A DNA stretch of 64,000 bases from Ralstonia thomasii. GTDB lineage: Bacteria > Pseudomonadota > Gammaproteobacteria > Burkholderiales > Burkholderiaceae. The translations under genes and the position numbers were made by a program. Numbering within the stretch: position 1 is the first letter of the stretch; every line of letters starts with the position of its first letter. Shown here in pieces: positions 15,920 through 25,464 of this stretch. The notes under the pieces were generated by a model. It was not told the DNA's origin. It was given only the letters and a program-made list of their open reading frames with translations, and did not search any database. The stretch is taken from NCBI RefSeq assembly GCF_958405895.1, contig NZ_CATZAR010000009.1. One strand, written 5' to 3'.

Positions 15920-16951
15920 ATGAAGATCCCGCTGTTGTCTCCGTTGTTGTCCCAGATCGATGGGTTCATCCGCGCCATGCTCGTGATGGTCGCGCTCGCC
16001 CTTTTCTTCCCGGCGCTTGGCGCGAGCGACGGCCCGCTGCGGCTGGACATCGTCACCATCGTCGGCGTGTCGCTGGTGTTCTTCCTGCACGGCGCGGCGC
16101 TCTCCCGCGAGAAGATCGTCGAAGGCGCGCGCAACTGGCGCCTGCATCTGTTCGTGCAGAGCTGCACCTTCATCCTGTTTCCGCTGATCGGCGCGGTCAT
16201 CCTGTTTGCGTGCAAGCCGTTCATTCCGGCTGAACTGCTGCTGGGCGTGTTCTACCTGTGCGCGCTGCCATCCACGGTGTCGTCGTCGGTGGCGATGACG
16301 GCGATGGCCAAGGGCAACGTGCCGGCCGCCATCTTCAATGCGACCATCTCGGGCCTGATCGGCATGATCGCCACGCCGCTGCTAATGAGCTTCGTGATCC
16401 AGGCGTCGGGCGCGGACCTGTCGGTCGGCAAGGCGCTGCTGGGCGTGGCCGAGCAACTGCTGCTGCCGTTCGTGCTAGGCCAGTTGCTGCGGCCCGTGCT
16501 GGGGGGCTTCATCAACAAGCACAAGCCGATCATCAACAAAGTGGATCGCGCGGTGATCCTGCTGATCGTCTTCAACTCGTTTGCTGATTCGACGCACGCG
16601 GGTGTGTGGTCGAAGTATCCGTGGGAAACCATCGTGGCCGTGGCCGTGATGAGCGGCGCGCTGCTCTTCGTCGTGCTGGGCGCGACGACTTGGCTGTCGC
16701 GGCGCGCGGGCTTCAACCTGGCCGACGAAATCACCGCCGTGTTCTGCGGCTCGAAGAAGAGCCTGGCGAACGGCGTGCCGATGGCGAAGATCCTGTTTGC
16801 CGGCAACCCTGCGCTCGGCCTGATCGTGCTGCCGCTGATGATCTTTCACCAGTTGCAGCTCATCGTGTGTTCGACGCTGGCGCGCAAATACGCCGATCGC
16901 GTTGCCCACGCAGAGGCCAGCGCGGGGGTCCCGGCGAGCCGCCCGGCTTGA
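15920..16951 (+). CDS. Bile acid:sodium symporter-family (BASS) transporter
   Basis: 343 residues with about nine or ten hydrophobic segments. The family signatures PSTVSSSVAMTAMAKGN (about residues 115-131) and the late FCGSKKSLANGVPMAKILF are clear. This subgroup (YfeH-like) is annotated as a sodium-dependent symporter, but substrates are rarely known. The divergent LysR regulator suggests substrate-induced expression. Its 3' end directly abuts the convergent GNAT gene. Confidence 0.88.
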   Translation: MKIPLLSPLLSQIDGFIRAMLVMVALALFFPALGASDGPLRLDIVTIVGVSLVFFLHGAALSREKIVEGARNWRLHLFVQSCTFILFPLIGAVILFACKPFIPAELLLGVFYLCALPSTVSSSVAMTAMAKGNVPAAIFNATISGLIGMIATPLLMSFVIQASGADLSVGKALLGVAEQLLLPFVLGQLLRPVLGGFINKHKPIINKVDRAVILLIVFNSFADSTHAGVWSKYPWETIVAVAVMSGALLFVVLGATTWLSRRAGFNLADEITAVFCGSKKSLANGVPMAKILFAGNPALGLIVLPLMIFHQLQLIVCSTLARKYADRVAHAEASAGVPASRPA

Positions 16952-17497
16952 TCAGCGCAGGCCCATCAGACCCGCGAGTTTCGCTTCCGGCCAGTGGTAG
17001 GTGCGCACCCACGCGTGCCCGCCATCGGCCGTCTCCAGCCAGTCCCGGCTGACCGACACACCGCCCAGGGCTTCGTAGAAGCCGATCGCGGCGGTGTTCG
17101 CCTCGTACACCAGCAGATGTAACTGTGTGATGCCCTGAGCCACGGCCCAGCGCGCCGCTTCGCCCATCAGGCGCTTGCCGACACCATGGCCGCGTGACGT
17201 CGGCAGCAGATGCAGGTTGTCGACGAGCGCGCCCCATGGCGTATTGTCTTCACGCATGGCGCAGAGGAAACCGATGGTCTCGCCATCCAGATCGGCACAC
17301 CACACGTATTGCCCGGCCACGGGTGCAGTCATGCGTTCACGCCACTTCGCGTGCATCTCTGCGTTGGCCACGCCGTCGAGATACGCGTCGGACAGGACCC
17401 CGAGCCCGCGATACGCGGTCTGCCAGCTTCGCGTGTGGATGTCGGCGATGGTGCTGGCGTCAGACGCACCGCCTTCGCGTAGCACAAGCGTCGTCAT
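16952..17497 (-). CDS. GNAT-family N-acetyltransferase
   Basis: 181 residues. The acetyl-CoA-binding motif is LLPTSRGHGVGKRLMGEAARWA, followed by LLVYEANTAAIGFYEALGGVSVSRDW. Substrate unknown. It starts 3 bp after the amiC stop in the same direction and is probably translated from the same mRNA. Confidence 0.88.
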   Translation of the reverse strand: MTTLVLREGGASDASTIADIHTRSWQTAYRGLGVLSDAYLDGVANAEMHAKWRERMTAPVAGQYVWCADLDGETIGFLCAMREDNTPWGALVDNLHLLPTSRGHGVGKRLMGEAARWAVAQGITQLHLLVYEANTAAIGFYEALGGVSVSRDWLETADGGHAWVRTYHWPEAKLAGLMGLR

Positions 17498-17500
17498 GCG

Positions 17501-19021
17501 TCAGACGCCCGGGTTGCGCGACAACGGCGGGTTCTTGGCAAAGTAGGCGCGAATGCCGCGCAGGATGGCGTCGGCAAGCTGGTTCTGGTGGCCCAGGTCG
17601 TTGAGCTTGGCTTCTTCTTCCGGGTTGGAGATGAAGGCCGTCTCGACGAGGATCGACGGAATGTCGGGCGCCTTGAGCACCGCAAAGCCCGCCTGCTCCA
17701 CCTGCCCCTTGTGCAGCCGGTTGATGCCGCCGATCTGGTCCAGCACGGCCTTGCCGACCCTCATGCTGTCGGTGATCTGCGCGGTGGTCGACAGGTCCAG
17801 CAGCACGCGCGTGACCTGCGCGTCCTTCGAGCCGAGGTTCGCGCCGCCGATCATGTCGGCAGCGTTTTCCTTGTTGGCGAGCCACTTGGCCTGCGCGCTC
17901 GAAGCGCCACGATCGGACAACACGAACACTGATGCCCCGCGCGCTTCCGGCGAAAGAAACGCATCGGCATGGATGGAGACAAACAGATCCGCCTGCACGC
18001 GGCGCGCCTTCTGCACGCGCACGCCCAGCGGGACGAAGTAGTCGGAATCGCGCGTCATCATGGCGCGCATGTTGGGCTGGGCGTCGATCTTGGCCTTGAG
18101 CATGCGGGCGATCGACAGCACCACGTCTTTCTCGTGCGTGCCGGCACCGCCCGTGGCGCCCGGGTCTTCGCCGCCATGGCCGGGGTCGATGGCGACCGTG
18201 AGCAGGCGGCGCATGCGCGGGCCGTTCGAGGGTGCACGCGGCACGGGTGGCTCGGGAATGATCTCCAGCGGCGGCGTGTTCGGCGCGTTGGCGAGCGTCG
18301 ACGGAGGATTCGAAGAGGTCGTCGGCGGCACCTTGCGCGGCGGCGTGCGGTTGGCAAGCGCCGGGAGGTGCGGCTCTTCGATCGGCGGCTTGTTTGGGCT
18401 GCCGCCGCTGCTGCGGCGTGCCAGCGCAGCGATGGGGTCATCGTCATCCGGTGTCGGCATCGGCGTGCCGCCCGACGCGGCAAAGCGCTCCTGCTTGCCC
18501 TCGGTGGCCTGCACGAGCTGCATCAGCGGGTCGGGCGGGTTGGTCGGGTACAGGTCGAACACCAGCCGGTTGCGATAGCCGGCAATCGGCAGCAGCGTGA
18601 ACACCTGCGGGTTGACGCTTTCCTTCAGGTCGAACACCAGGCGTACGACGCTCGGCCGGTTCTGACCCACGCGCACCTGGCGGATGTACGGATCGTTCGG
18701 CGCGATCTTGGCCACCAGCTCGCGCAACGTCGGGTTCAGCTCGAGCCCGTCGATATCGACCATCAGGCGATCCGGATCCTTGATGAGCTGATGCGTGGCC
18801 TTGAGCGCGACGTCGGATTCGATCGTCACGCGTGTGTAGTCCTCGGCGGGCCACACGCGCACGGCGACGATGTTGGCGCCGCGCGCAATCTGCGGGCCCA
18901 CCAGGCTCAGGATGACCGTGCCTGCGCCGGCCTTCGCCATGCGCGTGAGCCATTGGCGGCGGGCCTGGCTCGGCAGGTTGGGATCATCCGGATGGTCGGT
19001 CGGCAGATGCTTGATCAGCAT
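17501..19021 (-). CDS. amiC: N-acetylmuramoyl-L-alanine amidase, AmiC-like
   Basis: 506 residues. A Tat-like signal (ARRQWLTRMAKAGAGTVILSLVGPQIARGA) is followed by an AMIN domain (about 48-150), a proline-rich linker with repeated PP (about 190-265) and a zinc amidase_3 domain with IDPGHGGEDPGATG, SIHADAF and VLVETAFISNPEEE. It cleaves septal peptidoglycan in the periplasm during daughter-cell separation. The start overlaps the end of tsaE by 7 bp, a common tsaE-amiC pairing. Confidence 0.95.
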   Translation of the reverse strand: MLIKHLPTDHPDDPNLPSQARRQWLTRMAKAGAGTVILSLVGPQIARGANIVAVRVWPAEDYTRVTIESDVALKATHQLIKDPDRLMVDIDGLELNPTLRELVAKIAPNDPYIRQVRVGQNRPSVVRLVFDLKESVNPQVFTLLPIAGYRNRLVFDLYPTNPPDPLMQLVQATEGKQERFAASGGTPMPTPDDDDPIAALARRSSGGSPNKPPIEEPHLPALANRTPPRKVPPTTSSNPPSTLANAPNTPPLEIIPEPPVPRAPSNGPRMRRLLTVAIDPGHGGEDPGATGGAGTHEKDVVLSIARMLKAKIDAQPNMRAMMTRDSDYFVPLGVRVQKARRVQADLFVSIHADAFLSPEARGASVFVLSDRGASSAQAKWLANKENAADMIGGANLGSKDAQVTRVLLDLSTTAQITDSMRVGKAVLDQIGGINRLHKGQVEQAGFAVLKAPDIPSILVETAFISNPEEEAKLNDLGHQNQLADAILRGIRAYFAKNPPLSRNPGV

Positions 19022-19593
19022 GGGAACAGGTGTTGCAACGACTGTAGAAGTTGAAGGCCGGTCTGCGTGCGTGCGCTCAGACGTGCTGCGCGCGGTGCAT
19101 GCTCAACGCCGTCATCGTAGGTTTCGTGCACAACGTCGACCGATAAGGCGATGTGCAGATCGGGCGTGCCGAGCAGCGCCTGCGCCTTCTCGGGCCATTC
19201 GACCAGGCACAGCGCGGGTTCGGCAAAGCAGTCGCGGAAGCCGGCATCGGTCCATTCTTCGGGATCGGCAAAACGGTACAGGTCGAAGTGATAGACCTTT
19301 TGCGTGCCCGTAGTTCCGGCAACGTCGTACGGCTCGACCAGCGTATAGGTGGGGCTGCGCACGCGCCCGGTGTGTCCGAGGCCGCGCAGGATGGCACGCG
19401 AGAGCGTCGTCTTGCCCGCGCCCAGATCGCCCGAGAGCTGCACCTGCACGGGCCGCGGACCCAGTGCCAGCACAGCCTGCGCAAGCGCCGTGCCAAAGGC
19501 CGACGTGGCCGCTTCATCGACGAGCGAAAGCGTGCGCTCGGCGAGCGGAGGGGTCAGACCAGAAGGCACGTCAGCAGGGAGCACGGTGGGCAT
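19015..19593 (-). CDS. tsaE: tRNA threonylcarbamoyladenosine biosynthesis ATPase TsaE
   Basis: 192 residues from the ATG at 19593; an ATG at 19611 would also fit but overlaps the divergent queG start. Walker A is GDLGAGKTT, and the family motifs SPTYTLVEPY, YHFDLYR and LVEWPEKA follow. TsaE works with TsaB and TsaD to make the t6A37 modification of tRNAs. The C-terminus runs longer than usual and overlaps amiC. Confidence 0.94.
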   Translation of the reverse strand: MPTVLPADVPSGLTPPLAERTLSLVDEAATSAFGTALAQAVLALGPRPVQVQLSGDLGAGKTTLSRAILRGLGHTGRVRSPTYTLVEPYDVAGTTGTQKVYHFDLYRFADPEEWTDAGFRDCFAEPALCLVEWPEKAQALLGTPDLHIALSVDVVHETYDDGVEHAPRAARLSARTQTGLQLLQSLQHLFPC

Positions 19594-19609
19594 TGCGTAC
19601 AATTTGGGC

Positions 19610-20767
19610 ATGTCCGCCACCCCCACGTCATCACCCGAAACGAACCTGGATGCACGCCTGCCAGCCGATGCGGCCGGCATGCACGCGCTCGTGGCGCAGA
19701 TCCGTTCCTGGGGTGCCGAACTCGGTTTCGATGCGGTCCGCATCGCCGATGTCGACCTGTCGCATGCTGAAGAAGGGCTCCAGACATGGCTTGCGCAGGG
19801 GTTTCACGGTGACATGGATTATATGGCGAACCATGGCATGCTCCGCGCACGCCCGGCCGAACTTGTTGCCGGAACGGTACGCGCCATCGTCGCGCGGATG
19901 CCGTATCTGCCACATCTGGCCGATCCGCAAACACCCGGCAGCGACTGGCGCACCATCGAGTGGGACCGCCTGCGGCGCCCGGAAGACGCCACCATCTCGC
20001 TCTACGCACGCGGCCGCGACTATCACAAGGTACTGCGCCAACGCCTGCAGAAGCTGGCCGAAAAAATTGCCGGTGCCATCGGGCCGTACGGCTTTCGCGT
20101 GTTCACCGATTCGGCGCCAGTGCTGGAAGTCGCACTGGCTACCAACGGCGGCCTGGGCTGGCGCGGCAAACACACTCTGCTGCTGGACCGCGATGCGGGC
20201 TCGATGTTCTTTCTCGGAGAGATCCTCGTCGACCTGCCCTTTCCCGTTGACCCGCCCGTGGAGCCTCTCTGCGGCAACTGCACGCGCTGCATCGACGTGT
20301 GCCCCACGCAGGCCATCGTCGCGCCATACACGGTGGACGCGCGACGCTGCATCTCTTACCTGACGATCGAGCACAAGGGCAGCATCCCGGTCGAGCTGCG
20401 CGCGGCGATGGGTAACCGCGTCTACGGCTGCGACGACTGCCAGCTCATCTGCCCATGGAACAAGTTTGCTGTGCCGGCCAACCTGCCCGACTTCGATGTG
20501 CGCAACGGATTGGATGCGGCCACGCTAGCAGAGCTGTTCAACTGGACCGACGCCGAATTCAACCAGCGGCTGGAAGGCAGCCCGATCCGCCGCATCGGGC
20601 ACGAGCGCTGGCTGCGCAACATTGCCGTGGCGATTGGCAACGCACTGCGCGCCCCGCTGCCGGATACCACGCGCGCGCAACTGTTTGCCGCCTTGAAAGC
20701 ACGCGCCGATGACGCCTCGGAACTCGTACGTGAACACGTGGCCTGGGCGCTGGCACAGACGACGTAA
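19610..20767 (+). CDS. queG: Epoxyqueuosine reductase
   Basis: 385 residues. Two ferredoxin-type cysteine clusters are visible (CGNCTRCIDVCPTQAI and YGCDDCQLICPWNK), together with the cobalamin-binding N-terminal region and a C-terminal HEAT-like segment. It performs the last step of queuosine synthesis. It starts 16 bp from the divergent tsaE; a TACAAT box at 19598-19603 sits 6 bp before the ATG, so the mRNA may be leaderless. Confidence 0.95.
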   Translation: MSATPTSSPETNLDARLPADAAGMHALVAQIRSWGAELGFDAVRIADVDLSHAEEGLQTWLAQGFHGDMDYMANHGMLRARPAELVAGTVRAIVARMPYLPHLADPQTPGSDWRTIEWDRLRRPEDATISLYARGRDYHKVLRQRLQKLAEKIAGAIGPYGFRVFTDSAPVLEVALATNGGLGWRGKHTLLLDRDAGSMFFLGEILVDLPFPVDPPVEPLCGNCTRCIDVCPTQAIVAPYTVDARRCISYLTIEHKGSIPVELRAAMGNRVYGCDDCQLICPWNKFAVPANLPDFDVRNGLDAATLAELFNWTDAEFNQRLEGSPIRRIGHERWLRNIAVAIGNALRAPLPDTTRAQLFAALKARADDASELVREHVAWALAQTT

Positions 20768-21091
20768 GCGCTCGCTCGGGTTAGGCACGTCAACGCATCA
20801 GGACTGTGACGCGTCTTTAATCTGATTTTCCAAGTTGCAACGCCGATTGGTTTAAAAACCAAACAAAGTGTGCCTAGCACAGAGCCATGAATGCCTGCTT
20901 AACGCTCATGCCAGCAGGGCCTTATACCGCCTAGTACGCAAACGCTTGCGCATCAGGGCAGACACCAATTGTTTGCAAACAAAATATCGGGAAAATGGCG
21001 GCTTAATCTCAAACCGCTCACTCCGATGTTTTCCGCTCCTGTTGATCTCCGCTGCGCGTTGCAGGTTGCTGTGCGTGCCTGCTCATCCCGG
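20768..21091. other. AT-richer intergenic region with two palindromes
   Basis: No gene seen. TTGGTTT-AA-AAACCAA is at about 20848-20863 and the perfect dyad TTGTTTGCAAACAA at 20969-20982. Both precede the chalcone-isomerase-like gene and could be regulator sites. Confidence 0.5.
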
Positions 21092-21676
21092 ATGGCACGC
21101 GCGTGGCGCGGCGGCGTCCTGGGCGCGGTGTTCTGCGCCGCGTGCGTGAGCCCGGCATGGGCAACGGTGAACGTCGAGGGCGTGCCCTTCGACGACGCCG
21201 CACGCGTAGCCGGCCGCGAACTGCTGCTCAACGGCACGGGTCTGCGTTCCGTGTTTGTCATCAAAGGCTATGTGGCAGGCCTGTATCTGCCCGAGCGCGC
21301 GAAAAACGCGGCGGTCATCTTGGGCATGAAGGGGCCGAAGCGGCTGCAGATCCACCCGCTGCGCGATGTGGGCGCCGACACCTTCATCCACGCGCTGAAC
21401 GACGGCATCCACCGCAACCAGACGGAAATTCAAGTGCAGAAGCTGGCCGACCGCCTGACACTGTTGCAAGACGCGATGCGCCAGATCGGCTCGACCAAGC
21501 GCGGCGACACCATCAACTTCGACTACGCGCCCGATGCCGGCACCATCATCAGCATCAATGGCGTGACACGCACCAAGGCCATCCCCGGCGAAGATTTCTA
21601 CCAGGCCGTGCTCAGCATCTTCATCGGCAACAGCCCGGTCGACCGCGATCTGAAAAACGGGCTGCTCGGAAGCTGA
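21092..21676 (+). CDS. Exported chalcone isomerase-like protein
   Basis: 194 residues from the ATG at 21092, chosen because MARAWRGGVLGAVFCAACVSPAWA is a clean signal peptide; an ATG at 21026 is the alternative. The mature part (VNVEGVPFDD...GTGLRSVFVIKGYVAGLYLPERAKN...) is the bacterial chalcone-isomerase-like domain, usually of unknown function in the periplasm and without plant-type activity. Confidence 0.85.
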   Translation: MARAWRGGVLGAVFCAACVSPAWATVNVEGVPFDDAARVAGRELLLNGTGLRSVFVIKGYVAGLYLPERAKNAAVILGMKGPKRLQIHPLRDVGADTFIHALNDGIHRNQTEIQVQKLADRLTLLQDAMRQIGSTKRGDTINFDYAPDAGTIISINGVTRTKAIPGEDFYQAVLSIFIGNSPVDRDLKNGLLGS

Positions 21677-21798
21677 CAAGCTGACGATTGGCTTTTCAGG
21701 GTTTCCCCGGTTGCCGTGTGGCTGGCGTTTGCCGTTGTGCTATTCAGCAGTTTCCCCACAAGAACGCAGAACGCACACCAAGCTACAAGGAGGAAACG

Positions 21799-22776
21799 AT
21801 GACCAAGGGACGACTGATCGCCAGCCTGATCGGTGCCGCAGGAATGGCGTTGTGCGGGCCCGCGCTGGCCGACAACTACCCCGCCAAGCCGCTCAAGCTG
21901 ATCATTCCGTTTCCGCCCGGCGGCACCACAGACATCGTGGGGCGCGGCGTGGCCGACCAGCTTTCCAAGGTGCTGGGCCAGGCCGTGGTGGTGGAAAACA
22001 AGGGCGGCGGCGGCGGTTCGATCGGCGCAGACGCCATCGCCAAGGCGGCGCCGGACGGCTACACGATCGGCATCGCCACCGTCTCCACGCATGCCGTCAA
22101 CCCGGCGTGCAACCCGAAGCTTTCGTACGACCCGCTCAAGGATTTCAAGCCGATCACCAACCTGGCCACGGTGGCCAACGTGATTGCAGTCAACCCGACC
22201 TTTCCGGCCAAGAACTACAAGGAATTCGTCGCGGTGCTGACGGCCAATCCCGGCAAATATTCGTTTGCGACATCGGGCACCTGCGGCATCGGCCACATGC
22301 TCGGTGAGGAGTTCAAGGTGCTGACCAAAACGCAGATGGTCCATGTGCCGTATCGCGGCGCTGGGCCGGCGCTGAACGACGTGCTGGCCAACTAGGTGCC
22401 GATCATGGTCGACAACCTGCCGTCGTCCATTCAGTTCATCAAGGGCGGCAAGCTACGGCCGATCGTGGTGGCGTGGAACAAACGCATCGATAGCCTGCCC
22501 GATGTGCCCACCTTTGCCGAAGTCGGCCTGAAGGATGCGAATGACCCGGCGTGGTATGGCCTGGTCGCGCCGGCGGGCACATCCGACGACATCATCCGCA
22601 AGCTCAACGAAGCCGCCGTGAAGGCGCTGAAAGACCCCAGCCTCGTGGACCGATTCCGCGGTGCCAGTGCTGAGCCTGTCGGCAATACCCCGCAGCAATA
22701 CGCGGCCGAGATCAAACGCGAATTCGACAAGATGCGCACCCTGGTCAAGCAGCAGAACATCAAGCTGGATCAGTAA
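21799..22776 (+). pseudogene. Bug-family tripartite-transporter solute-binding gene with one in-frame stop
   Basis: Starts with a strong AGGAGG at 21799 and a signal peptide (MTKGRLIASLIGAAGMALCGPALA). The Bug/TctC fold is recognisable: NYPAKPLKLIIPFPPGGTTDIVGRG, later VPYRGAGPALNDVLAN, then after a TAG at 22393-22395 the same frame continues VPIMVDNLPSSIQFIKGGKLRPIVV to a normal end. Bug proteins usually read NQVP here, so TAG most simply arose from CAG by one change. No frameshift is present. No membrane subunits of the transporter are nearby. Confidence 0.92.
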
Positions 22777-22838
22777 CCCTGCCCCACCTGGGGCCTGTGC
22801 TAGATTCGCAGGATTGTTTTCCAGCGCCGGCCCCTGTC

Positions 22839-23315
22839 ATGCCATCCCCTTTCGACGCCGTTCTCGAAGCGCCCTTCGGCAAGCTGGGCGTACGCGTGGC
22901 CGACGGCGCGCTTCGTGAACTCGTTTACCTGCCGGAAGGCACGCCCCTCGCCAATTCATCGGACGCGTTGATCGCAAGGCTGGCCCGTCAGCTCGATGCG
23001 TACTACAGCGACCCTCGCGCGACATTCGACGTCCCGCTCGCGCGCGCCGGCACCGATTTCCAGCACCGCGTATGGCAGGCCATCAGCGCCATTCCGTGCG
23101 GCAGCGTCATCACCTACGGCACCATCGCGCAACAGATCGGCAGCGTGCCACGCGCGGTCGGCCAGGCATGCGGTGACAACTGGTTCCCGATCCTCATTCC
23201 GTGCCACCGCGTGGTGAGTGCGTCCGGCATCGGCGGGTTTTCGCATCACACGGATGGCTACCTGTTGAACATCAAGCACTGGCTGCTGCGCCACGAAGGC
23301 GTGATGCTGATATGA
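22839..23315 (+). CDS. ogt: Methylated-DNA--protein-cysteine methyltransferase
   Basis: 158 residues. The acceptor cysteine lies in ILIPCHRVV (C122), the helix-turn-helix region is ITYGTIAQQIGSVPRAVGQA, and the N-terminal domain is typical of Ogt. It removes O6-alkyl groups from guanine. The stop overlaps the xerD start (ATGA). No Ada-type box is seen upstream, in contrast to ada at 54991. Confidence 0.94.
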   Translation: MPSPFDAVLEAPFGKLGVRVADGALRELVYLPEGTPLANSSDALIARLARQLDAYYSDPRATFDVPLARAGTDFQHRVWQAISAIPCGSVITYGTIAQQIGSVPRAVGQACGDNWFPILIPCHRVVSASGIGGFSHHTDGYLLNIKHWLLRHEGVMLI

Positions 23316-24256
23316 GAAAGGCCGCGCGGAAAGACGCCGAAGCGCCGTCCCTGCCGCCGCAAAGCGCAGATGCCATCCAGCGTTTTTGCGACGCGCTGTG
23401 GCTGGAGGATGGCCTCGCCCGCAATACGCTCGATGCGTACCGGCGCGACCTCACGCTCTACGCGCACTGGCTCGCCGAGCGCAACAAGTCCATCGCCGAA
23501 ACCGAAGACGGTGACCTGGCTGACTACTTTGCCGCACGCCATGCCGAGAGCCGCGCATCGTCCGCCAACCGGCGCCGCACGGTGTTCAAGCGGTTCTTTC
23601 AATGGGCATTGCGCGAGCACGTGGTGAACACCGATCCGTCGCGCCTGCTGCCGACCGCCAAGCAGCCGCCGCGCTTTCCGAAGACGCTGTCCGAAACGCA
23701 AGTCGAGGCGCTCATCAACGCGCCGGATGTCGACACGCCGCTCGGCCTGCGCGACCGCGCGATGATCGAGCTGATGTATGCGAGCGGGCTGCGCGTGTCG
23801 GAAATCGTCGCGCTGAAAACGGTGGAAGTCGGCCTGAATGAAGGCGTGGTGCGCGTGGTCGGCGGCAAGGGCGGCAAGGACCGCCTCGTACCGTTCGGCG
23901 CGGAAGCGGGCGACTGGCTGCGGCGTTATCTGCAGGATCGCCAAACGGGCCGCACCGCGCTGCTCGGCGAGCGCACGGCGGACGCGCTGTTCGTCACCGC
24001 GCGCGGCGAGGGCATGACGCGCCAGGCGTTCTGGTATCTCATCAAACGCTATGCGCTGCTCGCCGACATTCACGCGCCGCTGTCGCCGCACACGTTGCGG
24101 CACGCATTTGCCACGCACCTGCTCAACCATGGCGCAGACTTGCGCGTCGTGCAGATGCTGCTCGGCCACGCGGATATTTCCACCACGCAGATCTACACCC
24201 ACGTCGCGCGTGAGCGGCTGCGCACACTGCATGCCCAGCACCATCCACGCGGATAG
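23312..24256 (+). CDS. xerD: Tyrosine recombinase XerD
   Basis: 314 residues. The N-terminal SAM-like core-binding domain (FCDALWLEDGLARNTLDAYRRDL) is followed by the catalytic domain with the R (ASGLRVSEIVAL), K (GGKGGKDRLVPF), HxxR (SPHTLRHAFATHLL), H (LLGHADISTTQIYTHV) and Tyr residues. With XerC it resolves chromosome dimers at dif. Translation is coupled to ogt. Confidence 0.95.
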   Translation: MRKAARKDAEAPSLPPQSADAIQRFCDALWLEDGLARNTLDAYRRDLTLYAHWLAERNKSIAETEDGDLADYFAARHAESRASSANRRRTVFKRFFQWALREHVVNTDPSRLLPTAKQPPRFPKTLSETQVEALINAPDVDTPLGLRDRAMIELMYASGLRVSEIVALKTVEVGLNEGVVRVVGGKGGKDRLVPFGAEAGDWLRRYLQDRQTGRTALLGERTADALFVTARGEGMTRQAFWYLIKRYALLADIHAPLSPHTLRHAFATHLLNHGADLRVVQMLLGHADISTTQIYTHVARERLRTLHAQHHPRG

Positions 24257-24278
24257 CGACCGTTCTTTCCTGCCCCGT

Positions 24279-24770
24279 ATGAGCAAGTCAAAGCACGTTT
24301 CCGAGACGCCCGCCACCCAGTATCTCAAGGCGCATGGCGTGGTGTTTGCCGAACACACCTACGACTACGTCGACAAGGGCGGCACAACAGAGTCGTCGCG
24401 TCAGTTGGGCGTGGACGAGCACCACGTCATCAAGACGCTGGTGATGGAAGACGAGCACGCCAAGCCGCTGATCGTGCTGATGCACGGCGATTGTTCGGTC
24501 TCGACCAAGAACCTCGCACGCCAGACCGGCCGCAAGACCGTGCAGCCCTGCAAGCCCGAAGTGGCGCAGCGGCACAGCGGTTATCTCGTCGGCGGCACGT
24601 CGCCGTTTGGCGTGCGCAAGGCGATGCCGGTGTTTGTGGAAGCGAGCGTGCTGGAGCTGGAGCGCATCTACATCAACGGCGGCAGGCGCGGCTTTCTTGT
24701 GAGCATCGCGCCCAGCGTGCTCACCACCGTGCTGAACGCGCAGCCCGTCAACTGTGCAAACCCCGATTGA
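24279..24770 (+). CDS. ybaK: Cys-tRNA(Pro)/Cys-tRNA(Cys) deacylase YbaK
   Basis: 163 residues. The YbaK/EbsC fold is marked by LGVDEHHVIKTLVMEDEHAKPLIVLMHGD, YLVGGTSPFGVRKAMPVFVE and YINGGRRGFLVSIAP. It removes cysteine mischarged on tRNA(Pro). It lies 22 bp after xerD. Confidence 0.93.
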   Translation: MSKSKHVSETPATQYLKAHGVVFAEHTYDYVDKGGTTESSRQLGVDEHHVIKTLVMEDEHAKPLIVLMHGDCSVSTKNLARQTGRKTVQPCKPEVAQRHSGYLVGGTSPFGVRKAMPVFVEASVLELERIYINGGRRGFLVSIAPSVLTTVLNAQPVNCANPD

Positions 24771-24840
24771 AACGAACGCGGCGGCTGGGGCACCCTACGC
24801 GGCACGCTACAATCCCGCAGCCTGATTTCCTCGATTTCCT

Positions 24841-25464
24841 ATGTCCCCAGTCGTCGCAACCGTCATTTTTGCCCTGGCCGCCTACCTGATCGGCTCGATC
24901 TCGTTTGCCGTGGTGGTGAGCCGCGCGATGGGTCTGGCAGACCCGCGCACCTACGGCTCGGGCAACCCCGGCGCCACCAACGTGCTGCGCTCGGGCAACA
25001 AGAAGGCGGCCATCCTCACGCTGCTCGGCGATGCGGCCAAGGGCGGGCTGGCAGTGTGGCTGGCGCAATGGCTGGCGCCGCGCTTTGGCGTGGACGAGAC
25101 CGGCATCGCGCTGGTGGTGATCGCCGTGTTCCTGGGCCACCTGTTTCCGGTGTTCCACCGCTTTGAGGGCGGCAAGGGCGTGGCCACGGCGGCAGGCATT
25201 CTGCTCGCGCTGAACGTGTGGCTCGGGCTGGCCACGCTCGCTACGTGGCTCATCATCGCCGTGTTCTTCCGTTATTCGTCGTTGGCTGCGCTGGTGTCGG
25301 CGGTGTTCGCGCCGTTCTTCTACGTGCTGATGAACGGCTTCGACTGGATTGCCGGGGCGGTTGCGCTGATGGCGGTGCTGCTTATCGCGCGCCACCGGGC
25401 CAATATCGCCAAGCTGCTGGCCGGCAAGGAAAGCCGCATCGGCGAGAAGAAGAAAGCCGCTTAA
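24841..25464 (+). CDS. plsY: Glycerol-3-phosphate acyltransferase PlsY
   Basis: 207 residues, five hydrophobic segments. Motifs YGSGNPGATNVLR (about 38-50), GHLFPVFHRFEGGKGVATAAG and the C-terminal LLIARHRANIAKLLAGKE are diagnostic. It transfers an acyl group from acyl-phosphate to glycerol-3-phosphate in the inner membrane. Its stop codon shares TTAA with the convergent regulator gene. Confidence 0.95.
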   Translation: MSPVVATVIFALAAYLIGSISFAVVVSRAMGLADPRTYGSGNPGATNVLRSGNKKAAILTLLGDAAKGGLAVWLAQWLAPRFGVDETGIALVVIAVFLGHLFPVFHRFEGGKGVATAAGILLALNVWLGLATLATWLIIAVFFRYSSLAALVSAVFAPFFYVLMNGFDWIAGAVALMAVLLIARHRANIAKLLAGKESRIGEKKKAA

